Origin: Sulfurospirillum tamanense
Lineage (GTDB): Bacteria; Campylobacterota; Campylobacteria; Campylobacterales; Campylobacteraceae
Assembly: GCF_016937535.1 (NCBI RefSeq)
Contig: NZ_JAFHKK010000019.1
Coordinates: 1-53,378, forward strand
Direction: 5' to 3'
Length of the DNA stretch: 53,378 nucleotides
Shown: piece by piece, positions 42,389 through 53,002 of the stretch
How positions within the stretch are numbered: position 1 is the first letter of the stretch
How the letters are laid out: the number at the start of each line of letters is the position of its first letter
Notes under the pieces: model-generated
What the model saw: the letters and a program-made list of their open reading frames with translations, nothing else
Told to the model about the DNA's origin: nothing
The model's database searches: none
Made by a program: the position numbers and the translations under genes

Positions 42389-43447
42389 TTAAAGCGTACC
42401 CACAGCATACGCTTCTTGTTCGCGTCCACTCAAAGGAAGCGCATCAAGGGCAGCAATAAGGCTTTCTTCAACCCCTTTGTCTCCTTGAAGCTCCACAATA
42501 GCAAGTTCAATATCAATATCCAATTCCATTTCTCCAATAAAAAAACTTGTCGCATAAATAAGCTCTGCAATCCGCTCACATGCTTTTTTGGCACTTTCAA
42601 TGTTTGTATGCTTCATCGCCATCGCAAAAACACCCTCGCCATAGTGCGCCACAACGTCACTTCGCCTAGAGGTTTTGAGCAAGAGCTTTGAGATGTTACG
42701 CAGTAATACTGCACGGTCTTTTGAATTAACAATGCGGCTCAAAGCAGCATCTTTAACCTTTAGCAACATCAATGTGCTAGAGTAGCCGTATTTTTTAATG
42801 CTCTCTTTTTCACTTTCTATTGTTTTAATCAAATAGCGCTTATTGTAAATGCCATAACGCGTATCAAAAATTGCCTCTTGCTCAATGGATTTTAGAGTTG
42901 CGCCTGCTCTTTCATATCCCTCTTTAAGGCCCGCAAGTTGCCGCTCCATTAAAGCGCTTAGCTTACCCAAATCTCCACTAAAAGCAGTGATGACATTTTG
43001 AACAGCCAGTTGACTGGTGTTAACATTTAGCTCATCTTGCCGCTTTTTTGCCAACCCTTTCATGACGGTTAGGTTTTTATAAATTGTCGCAATTCCTTGC
43101 AACATGGTTTTTATTTGCGTAAACCCTTCTTTGATTTCCCGTTCAATTTTGGCCCGTTGCTCATCGTCGTTGGCCGTGTCTACTTCAAGCAGTTCATTAA
43201 TGCGTTTGCGAAAAGAGAGAGGTTTTTGTTCGAGAAGTTTTTCAAAATATATTTGAAAATTAACAGGGGTTGGTGGAACATTCTCTTCAATCAGCTGCTT
43301 AAGCACATAATGTGAAAACTTTTCAAGGTCGCTCCCTTCTGGAGGAGGAGAAGCGGGTGCTTCGGTGGGTGGTTTTGCAGGTTCAGGATCCTTAACTGCG
43401 GCCCTCGTGAGCGTTCCACGAATTTTGTTTTTATCCAATCGCACCAT
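42389..43447 (-). CDS. Degenerate GGDEF-domain protein
   Basis: 352 residues, cytoplasmic. About 190 N-terminal residues are helical, with coiled-coil stretches and a proline-rich segment near 20-37. The C-terminal domain has the diguanylate cyclase fold (IFDTRYGIYNKRYLIKTIE), but the active-site loop reads GEGVF where GGDEF is expected, so it should not make c-di-GMP. It may serve as a regulatory or dimerisation module. It lies between def and clpP and is probably co-transcribed with them. Confidence 0.85.
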   Translation of the reverse strand: MVRLDKNKIRGTLTRAAVKDPEPAKPPTEAPASPPPEGSDLEKFSHYVLKQLIEENVPPTPVNFQIYFEKLLEQKPLSFRKRINELLEVDTANDDEQRAKIEREIKEGFTQIKTMLQGIATIYKNLTVMKGLAKKRQDELNVNTSQLAVQNVITAFSGDLGKLSALMERQLAGLKEGYERAGATLKSIEQEAIFDTRYGIYNKRYLIKTIESEKESIKKYGYSSTLMLLKVKDAALSRIVNSKDRAVLLRNISKLLLKTSRRSDVVAHYGEGVFAMAMKHTNIESAKKACERIAELIYATSFFIGEMELDIDIELAIVELQGDKGVEESLIAALDALPLSGREQEAYAVGTL

Positions 43448-43467
43448 TGCTTCTCTCTCCTTGGAAC

Positions 43468-44055
43468 CTATTTGAAACTTTTTTCTAGCACCTTATCAAT
43501 CAATCCATACTCTTTGGCTTCTTTAGCACTCATAAAAAAATCACGATCAGTATCTTTGGCAATTTTTGCCACACGCTGGCCTGTGTTTTTTGCCAAAATA
43601 TCATTAAGTGTACTTTTGAGACGCAAAATCTCGCGAGTTTGAATCTCAATGTCTGTCGCTTGCCCTTGAGCACCACCCAAAGGCTGATGAATCATAATGC
43701 GTGCATTAGGAAGAGCATAGCGCTTGCCTTGTGTACCACAACTAAGCAAAAACGCGCCCATGGAGGCCGCCTGACCAATGCAGATGGTGCAGATGTCAGG
43801 CTTGATGTAATTCATCGTATCGTAGATACTAAACCCGCTAGTGACAACGCCACCAGGAGAGTTGATGTACAAATAAATATCCTTATCAGGATCCTCTGCT
43901 TCCAAAAAAAGAAGTTGCGCCACAATGCTGGAAGCTACAGGATCATTGATTTCGCCACTAAGCATGATAATGCGGTCTTTCAAGAGCCGCGAATAGATAT
44001 CGTAACTGCGTTCTCCGCGTCCTGTTTTTTCAACAACATAAGGAATGTAGCTCAT
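43468..44055 (-). CDS. clpP: ATP-dependent Clp protease proteolytic subunit
   Basis: 195 residues, standard length. The catalytic Ser in [11 protein letters not shown], His in [10 protein letters not shown] and Asp in the [11 protein letters not shown] region form the triad. It assembles as a double heptamer and works with ClpX or ClpA. The start overlaps the tig stop (TAATG). Confidence 0.97.
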   Translation of the reverse strand: MSYIPYVVEKTGRGERSYDIYSRLLKDRIIMLSGEINDPVASSIVAQLLFLEAEDPDKDIYLYINSPGGVVTSGFSIYDTMNYIKPDICTICIGQAASMGAFLLSCGTQGKRYALPNARIMIHQPLGGAQGQATDIEIQTREILRLKSTLNDILAKNTGQRVAKIAKDTDRDFFMSAKEAKEYGLIDKVLEKSFK

Positions 44056-45359
44056 TACTTCGCCTTACTCTCTTTGTCAAAAAGTTTTGTAAACAGTTTG
44101 TCTTCAATCAACGCCATTTTTACCGCGGGAAGCACGCCTTGGTTTTTGTACATTTCCACATACTGCTTGGGGTCTTGGCCTTGTTGCATTGCTTCGTAGT
44201 ACAGAGTTTGAAGCACCTCTTGGTCTGCTACAGTAATTTCATTAACCTTAGCAAGCTCATCTACAATAAAGGTTAATTTGACGCTTTTTACCGCTTCTTC
44301 ACGGAAAGTTTCACGTTTTTCTTGTACTTTGTCTGGGTTGGCACGGAACTCTTCTGTCTCTTCTTCGGTAAAGTTTTGCCATTGGTTTCTAAATTGCATA
44401 TCAATTTCTTGCTCAACAATGTTTTCAGGCAAGTCAAACGTAAGCTTCTCAACTACTGCATCAATGAACTTGGGTTTTAACTCATCGTTCATCAATTTGG
44501 AAACTTTTTCATTTTTGATTTGCTCTTTGATGCGTTGTTCGAGCAGCTCTGCGGTTGCGTTTTCTTCGCCTGGAAGCAAGCGCTTTAGCGTCTCTTCATC
44601 AGGGGTTTTAGCGATAACTTTGCCTTGAATTTCATGGAGTTTTACTTTAAATATGGCTTCTTTTCCCGCAAGGTGTTTCGCGCCGTATTCTTCAGGAAAA
44701 TTTACCTTCACGTCGCGCTCTTCGCCCGCTTTGAGTCCCACCATGCCTTCTTCAAAACCAGGGATAAACTGATTGCTTCCAATATCAAGAAGGTATTTTT
44801 CTGCTTTTCCACCTTCAAAAGGCTCACCGTCGATAAAACCTTCAAAGTCGAACAATGCAGTATCGCCTGTTTGAAGAGCACGGTCTTCTTCGATTTTTTG
44901 CAAAGGTGCAGCCATTTCAAGCAATTTCTCCATGCGCTCACCAATCTCTTTCTTAGTAACTTTAGGAGTGGCGTACTCAGGAATACATGCTTCATAGCCT
45001 TCTACCGAAACCTCGGGCCTAAAAGAGATTTTAACTTCTACGTCCAACCCTGCATCAGTACGGTCAAATTTGCTCACCTGAGGCTCGCCTACGATATTTT
45101 TCGTCTCTTTTCCTACTGCTTTTACACCTTCATCCAAAAGTGCTTGCAAAGCTTCTTGCTCCGCGTCTTGTTTGATTTTATCCCCAAAGCGTTTCATAAT
45201 GACAGCCATAGGCACTTTCCCAGCCCTAAATCCATCGACCTTTGCGTCTTTTGCTACCGATTTAGCGATTTTTTCTTGCTTTTTTGCAAGATCCTCTTGG
45301 CTTATTTTGGCTGATGCAGTTGCATTTGCACCGTCTGTCATTTTCGCTGTAACTTCCAT
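44055..45359 (-). CDS. tig: Trigger factor
   Basis: 434 residues from ATG 45359; an upstream start at 45377 adds six residues and is less likely. The ribosome-binding signature is [12 protein letters not shown] (near 45). The FKBP-like domain (about 150-240) has [20 protein letters not shown] and [17 protein letters not shown]. The C-terminal helical arms follow. It receives nascent chains at the ribosome and catalyses proline isomerisation. It heads tig - clpP - (GGDEF-like) - def - comM. Confidence 0.96.
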   Translation of the reverse strand: MEVTAKMTDGANATASAKISQEDLAKKQEKIAKSVAKDAKVDGFRAGKVPMAVIMKRFGDKIKQDAEQEALQALLDEGVKAVGKETKNIVGEPQVSKFDRTDAGLDVEVKISFRPEVSVEGYEACIPEYATPKVTKKEIGERMEKLLEMAAPLQKIEEDRALQTGDTALFDFEGFIDGEPFEGGKAEKYLLDIGSNQFIPGFEEGMVGLKAGEERDVKVNFPEEYGAKHLAGKEAIFKVKLHEIQGKVIAKTPDEETLKRLLPGEENATAELLEQRIKEQIKNEKVSKLMNDELKPKFIDAVVEKLTFDLPENIVEQEIDMQFRNQWQNFTEEETEEFRANPDKVQEKRETFREEAVKSVKLTFIVDELAKVNEITVADQEVLQTLYYEAMQQGQDPKQYVEMYKNQGVLPAVKMALIEDKLFTKLFDKESKAK

Positions 45360-45428
45360 AGAGTCCCTTTTTTTCAAAAAAATTTTTTATAATATAGCAG
45401 ATTTTTGCTTATCACTGGATAATTCCAG

Positions 45429-46652
45429 TTACGCCACATTTTCTCTTTCAAACTTCCAGCTCTTTGTGCTCTTTTTTATCACTGTAAATACCAAGGCAGT
45501 AAAAGCCATCGTGGGCAACACAGCCCCTATTTCTAAATCCATCCCTTTAAACGCATAATACGCTCCAACCCCTATAATCCAAACCACCAAAGCGTTTACA
45601 TGTAAGAGTAATTTTGGATTTAACGCACGGTTTTGAAAGAAAAAATAATCACACAACACAATCGCAAACAAGGGACCAAAAACCGATCCAATAGCGTATA
45701 GAAAGTGTTCGTACTGGTGCATTGGAACCCAAAGAGCCAAACATAAGCCCACAAATGCCATCCCTACTGCCGCATGACGTTCTTTTATTTTGGGGAAAAT
45801 TGCCGTGGTGCTCACCCCTGCAGAATAGGCATCTAAAAACGTTGTGGTCACTGTTGAGAGTACCACAATACTCAAAGCAAACAATCCTAAATTGGCCGCG
45901 AGCATCATCTGAGAAGGGTCGGCACTTCCTGAGTGCAAAGCAGCCCCAAGCCCAATAATATACATCAGCGTACTTCCTAAAAAATACCCCGTTGTAGCAC
46001 CCCAGACCCCGGCAGTTTTATTTTTAGCAAAACGGGTATAATCCCCAATCAACGGAAGCCAAGAGAGCGGCATGATGATACTAAGCTCCAACGCCAACCC
46101 CATCGAAAAAGAAGCCCCAGAGGTAGCTTTAGTGTGATGCGCCCCCGTATCAAAGACCACATAAGCCAGTACCAACGTCAATGCAAAAAGCAAAACAACA
46201 GCAACAACATTGAGCTTTGTAAATCCCTCTGCTCCCAGCCAAATCCACGCCATGATAGCAATACCAAGAGCCAACGCCCACGCCAAATGGCTACTCACAC
46301 CCATGACCAACTGACTAATCTCATTGGCTGCGTTTGCCCCGCTGATAATCATAATGGCTGTCCAGCCAATAAGCTGTAAAATATTGAGCACCGCAAACAA
46401 ACGAGACCCCACCAAGCCAAAGCTCAAACGTGTGCTCACCATCGAAGGCAGGCCGCTTTGCGCACCAATGGTGCCACCCAAATAGAGCAACACAGCCCCC
46501 AAAAGATGGCCCACCATAATCCCCACAAGCGCGGGTGAAAATCCCATAGGTGCTAGCAATCCCCCTGTCATAATCTCTGCAATAGATACCGATGCGCCAA
46601 ACCATAAAACAACCAACGTCATATTGCCAAATGTACCGCTTTTGGGTTCCAT
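45429..46652 (-). CDS. cytX: NCS1-family permease, CytX-like (putative hydroxymethylpyrimidine carrier)
   Basis: 407 residues with about twelve hydrophobic helices. The N-terminal TLVVLWFGASVSIAEIMTGG is typical of the CytX branch of nucleobase:cation symporters, which is thought to import the thiamine precursor HMP. AAGGAG precedes the ATG. thiG lies about 10 kb away, but no TPP riboswitch is visible here, so the thiamine link rests on family only. It is inserted between tig and folE. It has an element at 45596 read as LHV. Confidence 0.8.
   Translation of the reverse strand: MEPKSGTFGNMTLVVLWFGASVSIAEIMTGGLLAPMGFSPALVGIMVGHLLGAVLLYLGGTIGAQSGLPSMVSTRLSFGLVGSRLFAVLNILQLIGWTAIMIISGANAANEISQLVMGVSSHLAWALALGIAIMAWIWLGAEGFTKLNVVAVVLLFALTLVLAYVVFDTGAHHTKATSGASFSMGLALELSIIMPLSWLPLIGDYTRFAKNKTAGVWGATTGYFLGSTLMYIIGLGAALHSGSADPSQMMLAANLGLFALSIVVLSTVTTTFLDAYSAGVSTTAIFPKIKERHAAVGMAFVGLCLALWVPMHQYEHFLYAIGSVFGPLFAIVLCDYFFFQNRALNPKLLLHVNALVVWIIGVGAYYAFKGMDLEIGAVLPTMAFTALVFTVIKKSTKSWKFERENVA
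45596..45605. repeat. TTACATGTAA element (in cytX, LHV frame)
   Basis: Exact copy read LLHVNA inside a hydrophobic helix. Confidence 0.9.
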
Positions 46653-46672
46653 CTATCTCCTTACTAAAGGGC

Positions 46673-46682
46673 TTACATGTAA
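46673..46682. repeat. TTACATGTAA element (divergent region cytX / folE)
   Basis: Exact copy 20 bases before the cytX start; the rest of the 109-base region holds TATACT-like AT-rich sequence and the folE ribosome site. Confidence 0.9.
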
Positions 46683-46761
46683 AAGGGAGAATTATACTCT
46701 TTTTAGAAACTAAAAAGGAACCATCCGCTACAATAATGCTCTTTTCATTCCAAGGACTTTC

Positions 46762-47340
46762 ATGGACACACAAGCCAAATTTGAAGAAGCTGTTCGCACG
46801 ATTTTAACCCTTATTGGCGAAGATGTCACCCGTGAAGGGTTGGAAAAAACCCCTGCGCGCGTTTTTAAAGCCTTTGAGTTTATGACGCAAGGCTACACCC
46901 AAGACCCCAAACAAGTCCTTGGTGACGCACTTTTTGAAAGCACCAATGACGAAATGGTACTCATCCGTGATATCGAATTTTATTCCATGTGTGAACACCA
47001 CCTTCTGCCCATCATCGGACGAGCCCATGTGGCGTACATTCCCAACAGTAAAGTCGTAGGGCTTTCTAAAATTCCCCGTATGGTTAATGTCTTTGCCAGA
47101 CGCCTTCAAATTCAAGAACAACTCACCGAACAAATCGCCGAAGCTATTCATGATGTCATCAAGCCCAAGGGGGTTGGTGTGGTGCTTCAAGCACGCCACA
47201 TGTGCATGGAAATGCGTGGGGTGGAAAAAATCAACTCCACCACCACCACTTCAGCATTACGGGGTTCTTTTTTAAAAAACCCCGACACCCGGCGCGAATT
47301 TTTTTCTCTTATTAATTCGCCACAAGGAATGCGCTACTAA
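46762..47340 (+). CDS. folE: GTP cyclohydrolase I
   Basis: 192 residues. Zinc ligands C-H in CEHHLLP and C in [10 protein letters not shown] are present, and the central [17 protein letters not shown] motif is diagnostic. It makes dihydroneopterin triphosphate for folate. AAGGA precedes the ATG. It is directly followed (TAAATG) by fliI. Confidence 0.97.
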   Translation: MDTQAKFEEAVRTILTLIGEDVTREGLEKTPARVFKAFEFMTQGYTQDPKQVLGDALFESTNDEMVLIRDIEFYSMCEHHLLPIIGRAHVAYIPNSKVVGLSKIPRMVNVFARRLQIQEQLTEQIAEAIHDVIKPKGVGVVLQARHMCMEMRGVEKINSTTTTSALRGSFLKNPDTRREFFSLINSPQGMRY

Positions 47341-48666
47341 ATGAGCCTTTTGCATCTCAAGTCTAAACTTCAAAATTGCGCTTCCCTTTCACCTATCTTT
47401 GGTACTATTACCAACATAAGCGCTACCACTATCGAAGTTTCGGGGTTGCGGCCTAGCATTGGTGACATTGTACGTCTCGTCTCACGGGATGGTTTGCGCA
47501 GGGAGCTTGGGATGGTTACAGAGATTAAAAGCAACCGTTTTTTTATCTCGCCATTTGGTTTTGTGGAAGGGTTTAAAACAGGAGACAAAGTTTTCATTAG
47601 CGAACAAGGCATGATGATTCCTGTGGGAGAAACCCTTTTGGGGCGCGTGGTTGATCCCTTTGTTAACCCAAAAGATGGCAAAGGGCCCCTTAACAGTGCC
47701 ACTTATGCTTCCATTATCAAGCCTCCACTGGAAGCCATGAAACGGGGTCTTATCGATGAACCTTTTGAAGTGGGTGTGAAAACCATCGATGGGCTTTTGA
47801 CCTGCGGAAAAGGCCAAAAAGTAGGCATTTTTGCTGGCAGTGGCGTAGGCAAATCAACCCTTATGGGCATGATTGTGCGTGGCTCCAAAGCCCCTGTTAA
47901 AGTGGTCGCCCTTATCGGCGAGCGCGGGCGTGAGGTACCAGAATTTATCCAAAAAAACCTTGGCGGTGACCTTACCAATACTGTGATTGTCGTGGCTACC
48001 AGCGATGATTCGCCGCTTATGCGCAAATACGGGGCCTTTTCTGCCATGACCATCGCAGAGTATTTTAAAGACCAAGGGCAGGACGTGCTTTTTTTGATGG
48101 ATTCTGTGACCCGCTTTGCTATGGCACAACGGGAAATCGGCCTTGCTCTTGGCGAACCCCCTACCTCCAAAGGCTATCCGCCCTCCGTGCTCACCCTTCT
48201 CCCCCAGCTCATGGAGCGGGCAGGCAAAGAAGAAGGCAAGGGGTCTATTACCGCATTTTTTACCGTCCTTGTGGAGGGTGATGACATGAGTGACCCGATT
48301 GCAGATCAAAGTCGAAGTATTTTAGATGGGCACATTGTGCTTAGCCGCGACCTCGCAGATCTTGGGATTTATCCACCCATTAACATCCAAAACAGTGCCT
48401 CGAGGGTAATGGGGGATGTCATTACGCCTGAACACCAACGTTATGCTATGCGGTTTCGACGCCTCAACTCCCTCATTAAAGAAAATGAAATTTTATTACG
48501 TATCGGGGCTTATCAAAAAGGGGCAGACAAAGACCTTGACAGCGCCATTGAAAAACGCACATTTATGGAACAATTTATGCAACAAAATCCCAAAGATGCC
48601 ATTCCTTTTAGTGCAATGATTCAAGAACTCCAAAAGATTGCTCCTCAGGCTAGTGGCCCCACTTAA
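47341..48666 (+). CDS. fliI: Flagellum-specific ATP synthase FliI
   Basis: 441 residues. Walker A is GIFAGSGVGKST, with GERGREVPEF, the FLMDSVTRFAMAQREIGLA region and RSILDGHIVLSRDLA, all typical of FliI-type secretion ATPases. It powers export of flagellar subunits. It abuts folE without a gap, an arrangement known in Campylobacter. No other flagellar gene is in the window. Confidence 0.95.
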   Translation: MSLLHLKSKLQNCASLSPIFGTITNISATTIEVSGLRPSIGDIVRLVSRDGLRRELGMVTEIKSNRFFISPFGFVEGFKTGDKVFISEQGMMIPVGETLLGRVVDPFVNPKDGKGPLNSATYASIIKPPLEAMKRGLIDEPFEVGVKTIDGLLTCGKGQKVGIFAGSGVGKSTLMGMIVRGSKAPVKVVALIGERGREVPEFIQKNLGGDLTNTVIVVATSDDSPLMRKYGAFSAMTIAEYFKDQGQDVLFLMDSVTRFAMAQREIGLALGEPPTSKGYPPSVLTLLPQLMERAGKEEGKGSITAFFTVLVEGDDMSDPIADQSRSILDGHIVLSRDLADLGIYPPINIQNSASRVMGDVITPEHQRYAMRFRRLNSLIKENEILLRIGAYQKGADKDLDSAIEKRTFMEQFMQQNPKDAIPFSAMIQELQKIAPQASGPT

Positions 48667-48724
48667 AGAGTTTTTAATGAAGAGTATTCTACCATTCGGA
48701 AAAGATTAATAAGATAAAAAATAT

Positions 48725-49951
<1,227 letters not shown>

Positions 49952-49963
49952 AAAGGATTTATC

Positions 49964-50953
49964 ATGGCAAAAAATAGTTTAATCGGCGGCTCTATCTGGG
50001 AAGAATACAGTCAAAAAGTACAAGATTTAATGAACAACCCTAAAAACATGGGCCAAATCACCGAAGAAGAAGCTAAAGCTATGGGCGGTAAACTCATCGT
50101 GGCAGACTTTGGTGCAGAATCCTGCGGGGATGCTGTGCGCCTTTACTGGGTTGTCAACGAAGAGACCAATGTTATCATGGATGCAAAGTTTAAAAGCTTT
50201 GGGTGTGGCACCGCCATAGCCAGTTCCGACACCATGGCAGAACTGTGCAAGGGAAAAACTGTCGATGAGGCAGTTAAAATCACCAACATTGATGTGGAAA
50301 AAGCGATGCGCGATCACCCCGACACCCCTGCTGTTCCCCCTCAAAAGATGCACTGTTCGGTCATGGCGTACGACGTCATCAAAGCAGCTGCTGCTTCCTA
50401 CAAGGGTGTCAATCCTGAAGATTTTGAAGATGAAATCATCGTGTGCGAATGCGCGCGCGTAAGCTTAGGTACCATCAAAGATGTTATCAAAATCAACGAT
50501 TTAAAGAGCGTTGAAGAGATTACTAACTACACCAAAGCGGGCGCTTTTTGTAAATCTTGCATCAAGCCCGGCGGACATGAAGACAGAGAATACTACCTTG
50601 TGGACATCCTCAAAGATGTGCGTGCCGAAATGGAACAAGAAAAACTCAAAGCCCAAGCGGATGCAAAAATTACAGGCTCTGGTGACATGGTCCCTTTTGA
50701 AGACCTAACTGTTGTTGGACAACTCAAAGCCGTAGAGACAATTATTGATGCAGATATTCGACCCATGCTTATCATGGACGGGGGAAATTTAGAGATTATT
50801 GACATCAAGCCTTCCGAGGGCAATATCGATATCTATATTCGCTATTTGGGCGCTTGTAGCGGATGTGCTAGCAGCTCTACAGGAACACTGTATGCTATCG
50901 AATCGGTGCTACAAGAAAAGCTTTCCCGCGCTATTCGTGTTTTGCCCATTTAA
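49964..50953 (+). CDS. nifU: Fe-S scaffold protein NifU
   Basis: 329 residues in three domains. The IscU-like N-terminus (about 10-130) has ESCGD, FGCGTAIASSD and a later Cys in KMHCSV. A central [2Fe-2S] domain (about 150-210) has CECARVS and FCKSCIKPGG. The C-terminal Nfu domain (about 245-329) has MDGGNLEII and the cluster motif GACSGCASS. It builds and delivers Fe-S clusters, here probably also for PsrA/PsrB and the ferredoxins. AAAGGA precedes the ATG. Confidence 0.96.
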   Translation: MAKNSLIGGSIWEEYSQKVQDLMNNPKNMGQITEEEAKAMGGKLIVADFGAESCGDAVRLYWVVNEETNVIMDAKFKSFGCGTAIASSDTMAELCKGKTVDEAVKITNIDVEKAMRDHPDTPAVPPQKMHCSVMAYDVIKAAAASYKGVNPEDFEDEIIVCECARVSLGTIKDVIKINDLKSVEEITNYTKAGAFCKSCIKPGGHEDREYYLVDILKDVRAEMEQEKLKAQADAKITGSGDMVPFEDLTVVGQLKAVETIIDADIRPMLIMDGGNLEIIDIKPSEGNIDIYIRYLGACSGCASSSTGTLYAIESVLQEKLSRAIRVLPI

Positions 50954-50974
50954 GGATGCACCATTAAGCCTTTA

Positions 50975-51823
50975 GTGCGTTTTTTCTTTACATGTAGTGC
51001 TATTTTTATTCTCTTGTTGGTATTGTATATGGGGCATCGGTACCAACAAGAACTTCTTCATAATGACGCCAAGCGCTATTTAAACCATCAAATTTTTCTC
51101 TTCACCAAAACCCTAGAGGAAGAAAAAAGCTTAGCCCTCTCCATGGCCGTGCTGCTCTCTCAAAACCCCCTTGTGGCTCAGTGTATTCACACCAAAGACA
51201 AAGAAGGCTGCCTTACGATTGCAAACGATACTCTTCACTCCTTGTCTCCCCTTACCCATTACGCCATTCGCATTCACATGCACACAGCAGATTTTAAAAG
51301 CCTCTTGCGCGCGTGGAATTTAGAACGCAGCGGCGATAGCTTGGAGTCTTTTCGCCACTCTTTAGTGCAAGTAAAAAACACCAAAACACCCCTTTCGGGA
51401 GTAGAAGCAGGAAGAGAGGGGCTTTTTTTGCGGGGCGTTTCTCCTGTTTTTGATCAAAATACATATATTGGTTCTTTAGAAGTTATTTTTGATTACAAGC
51501 ACATTACCAATCTGCTCTCGCATCAAGGGGTAGCACTTTATGTCTTACTAGACAAAAAGCTCTCCACCATCTCCGATACTTTCAAGCCCCACCAAATAGA
51601 CCTTTTAGAAAGCCATATTATCGTTAACAAAGAGGCAGATTTCGACAAAGCTTACCTGCTCTCCTCTCTTGATTTTACACACAAAACAACTCTGCATAAA
51701 GAAAACCATTTTTTTGCCTCTTTACCTATTCGTGATATTTCAGGAGAAGAGATAGGCTACTACGTGCTTGTTGTTGATACTCAAAAAAAGGCCCAATGGG
51801 GAAAAGTGGTGCAACGCTTTTGA
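50975..51823 (+). CDS. Membrane protein with Cache-like periplasmic sensor region
   Basis: About 282 residues from GTG 50975. In the same frame an ATT at 50963 lies six bases after AAGGA and would add IKPL; it could be the true start. One N-terminal membrane helix (SAIFILLLVLYMGHRY) is followed by about 250 periplasmic residues of dCache-like pattern (a long helix with KTLEEEKSLALSMAVLLSQNP, then two beta domains, RGVSPVFDQNTYIGSLEVIFDY and FASLPIRDISGEEIGYYVLVVD). There is no kinase, GGDEF or MCP domain after it, so it may sense for the adjacent convergent kinase. It contains a one-mismatch element (50988) in the LTC-type frame. Confidence 0.75.
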   Translation: MRFFFTCSAIFILLLVLYMGHRYQQELLHNDAKRYLNHQIFLFTKTLEEEKSLALSMAVLLSQNPLVAQCIHTKDKEGCLTIANDTLHSLSPLTHYAIRIHMHTADFKSLLRAWNLERSGDSLESFRHSLVQVKNTKTPLSGVEAGREGLFLRGVSPVFDQNTYIGSLEVIFDYKHITNLLSHQGVALYVLLDKKLSTISDTFKPHQIDLLESHIIVNKEADFDKAYLLSSLDFTHKTTLHKENHFFASLPIRDISGEEIGYYVLVVDTQKKAQWGKVVQRF

Positions 51824-51826
51824 TGC

Positions 51827-53002
51827 TTAGGCGTCCTCTAATTTATCAAGCCAGCGCTCTTCATACAAAGGAATAAGGTAAACAAACGTGCTTCCTCTGG
51901 CTAACACTGAACTAACATGGTAGCTGATGCCGTATTTTTGGCAAATGTTTTTCACAATATTAAGCCCCAAACCAAAGCCTCCTTGGATTAAGTCTTCTCG
52001 CTCGAAACGCTCGAAAATGCGTTTTGTGTCTTTGATGCCTTTGCCAAAATCTTCTACACGAAAAGAGGCTTGACCGTCTTTTTCTACCAACTCCACAATG
52101 ACGCTTGAAGCAGGATTGGAGTACTTAATCGCATTAGAAATTGTATTGTCAATAATGCGCTGAAGCTCAATTTTATTCATAAATACAATGAGTTTTGGCG
52201 CAATCGTTGGTTTGAGCAAAATTTGCTTTGCACGGGCAATATCTTCAAAAAACCGCACTCTTTCGCCCAAGTAGTGAGACAAATCCACTATTTCCGAGTT
52301 AAAACTAGAGCGAGTGTGCTTGATGTAGTACTCCACGTCTTCGTAGGTCATTTGCATTTGCTTTGTGGCGGCCTTCATGCGCCCAATGTATTTTGATTCA
52401 GACTGGGTCGCTTCCAAGAGTTCTAGGTTAATGTGAATGACTCCTAGTGGGGTTTTAAGCTCGTGCATGGCGTCATTAAAAAACGTATTCATATAATCTT
52501 GCGTTTGCTGGTAGGGTTTAATGCTGTGCATAATCATAAAATGGGCAGTAACATACACCACACACAAGGTGAGCAACAAAATAACTGTTCCCATGAGAAT
52601 AATTTTTGTATTGCTTACAGGCATTGCCACAACCAAATACAAAGCGTTTAACGGGTTGGAATCAAGTACGGTTTGGTAATAAAAATATCCATTTTCCCCC
52701 CGTGCACTAAAGGCGAAGGTCGAAGGCTCTTGTGTAAGGGTTGAATAGAGAATGTTGCGCGCACTATCATACAACCCAAAGGTATACACCACAGAACTTG
52801 GAAGCTTTACATGTAAAGCTTCTTTATCCTTCGAAGTAGCTACAGCTTCTTTTGCCAAAGCAGACCACTGCATCAGCTCAAGGCTGTTATTTGTGTGTTG
52901 CTCCTTGAGTGTGAGTTGCAAGACCTGAAACCCAGGAATGCAAAATAACAATCCAATAATGAGGGTGTAAATAATGGGGGACTTAAGGCTCTGTTTTAAC
53001 AT
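51827..53002 (-). CDS. Sensor histidine kinase
   Basis: 391 residues. TM1 (about 11-31) and TM2 (about 134-157) bracket a periplasmic loop of about 100 residues. The H-box is DAMHELKTPLGVIH, N-box DNTISNAIKYS, G1 DFGKGI, G2 GGFGLGLNIV. It overlaps the OmpR regulator by 20 bases, so the pair is coupled. The 3' end lies three bases from the convergent Cache-like gene. A perfect 22-base palindrome (52801-52822) with TTACATGTAA at its centre lies inside the gene, read as ALHVKL. Confidence 0.91.
   Translation of the reverse strand: MLKQSLKSPIIYTLIIGLLFCIPGFQVLQLTLKEQHTNNSLELMQWSALAKEAVATSKDKEALHVKLPSSVVYTFGLYDSARNILYSTLTQEPSTFAFSARGENGYFYYQTVLDSNPLNALYLVVAMPVSNTKIILMGTVILLLTLCVVYVTAHFMIMHSIKPYQQTQDYMNTFFNDAMHELKTPLGVIHINLELLEATQSESKYIGRMKAATKQMQMTYEDVEYYIKHTRSSFNSEIVDLSHYLGERVRFFEDIARAKQILLKPTIAPKLIVFMNKIELQRIIDNTISNAIKYSNPASSVIVELVEKDGQASFRVEDFGKGIKDTKRIFERFEREDLIQGGFGLGLNIVKNICQKYGISYHVSSVLARGSTFVYLIPLYEERWLDKLEDA
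52801..52822. repeat. 22-base perfect palindrome with TTACATGTAA (in kinase gene)
   Basis: GAAGCTTTACA-TGTAAAGCTTC inside a coding region, core at 52807-52816, read ALHVKL. The arms extend far beyond the 10-base core. Confidence 0.9.

Noticed and set aside
34879-46761. TPP riboswitch upstream of thiG or cytX
   Set aside because: Neither short leader has room for or shows the conserved THI-box bases.
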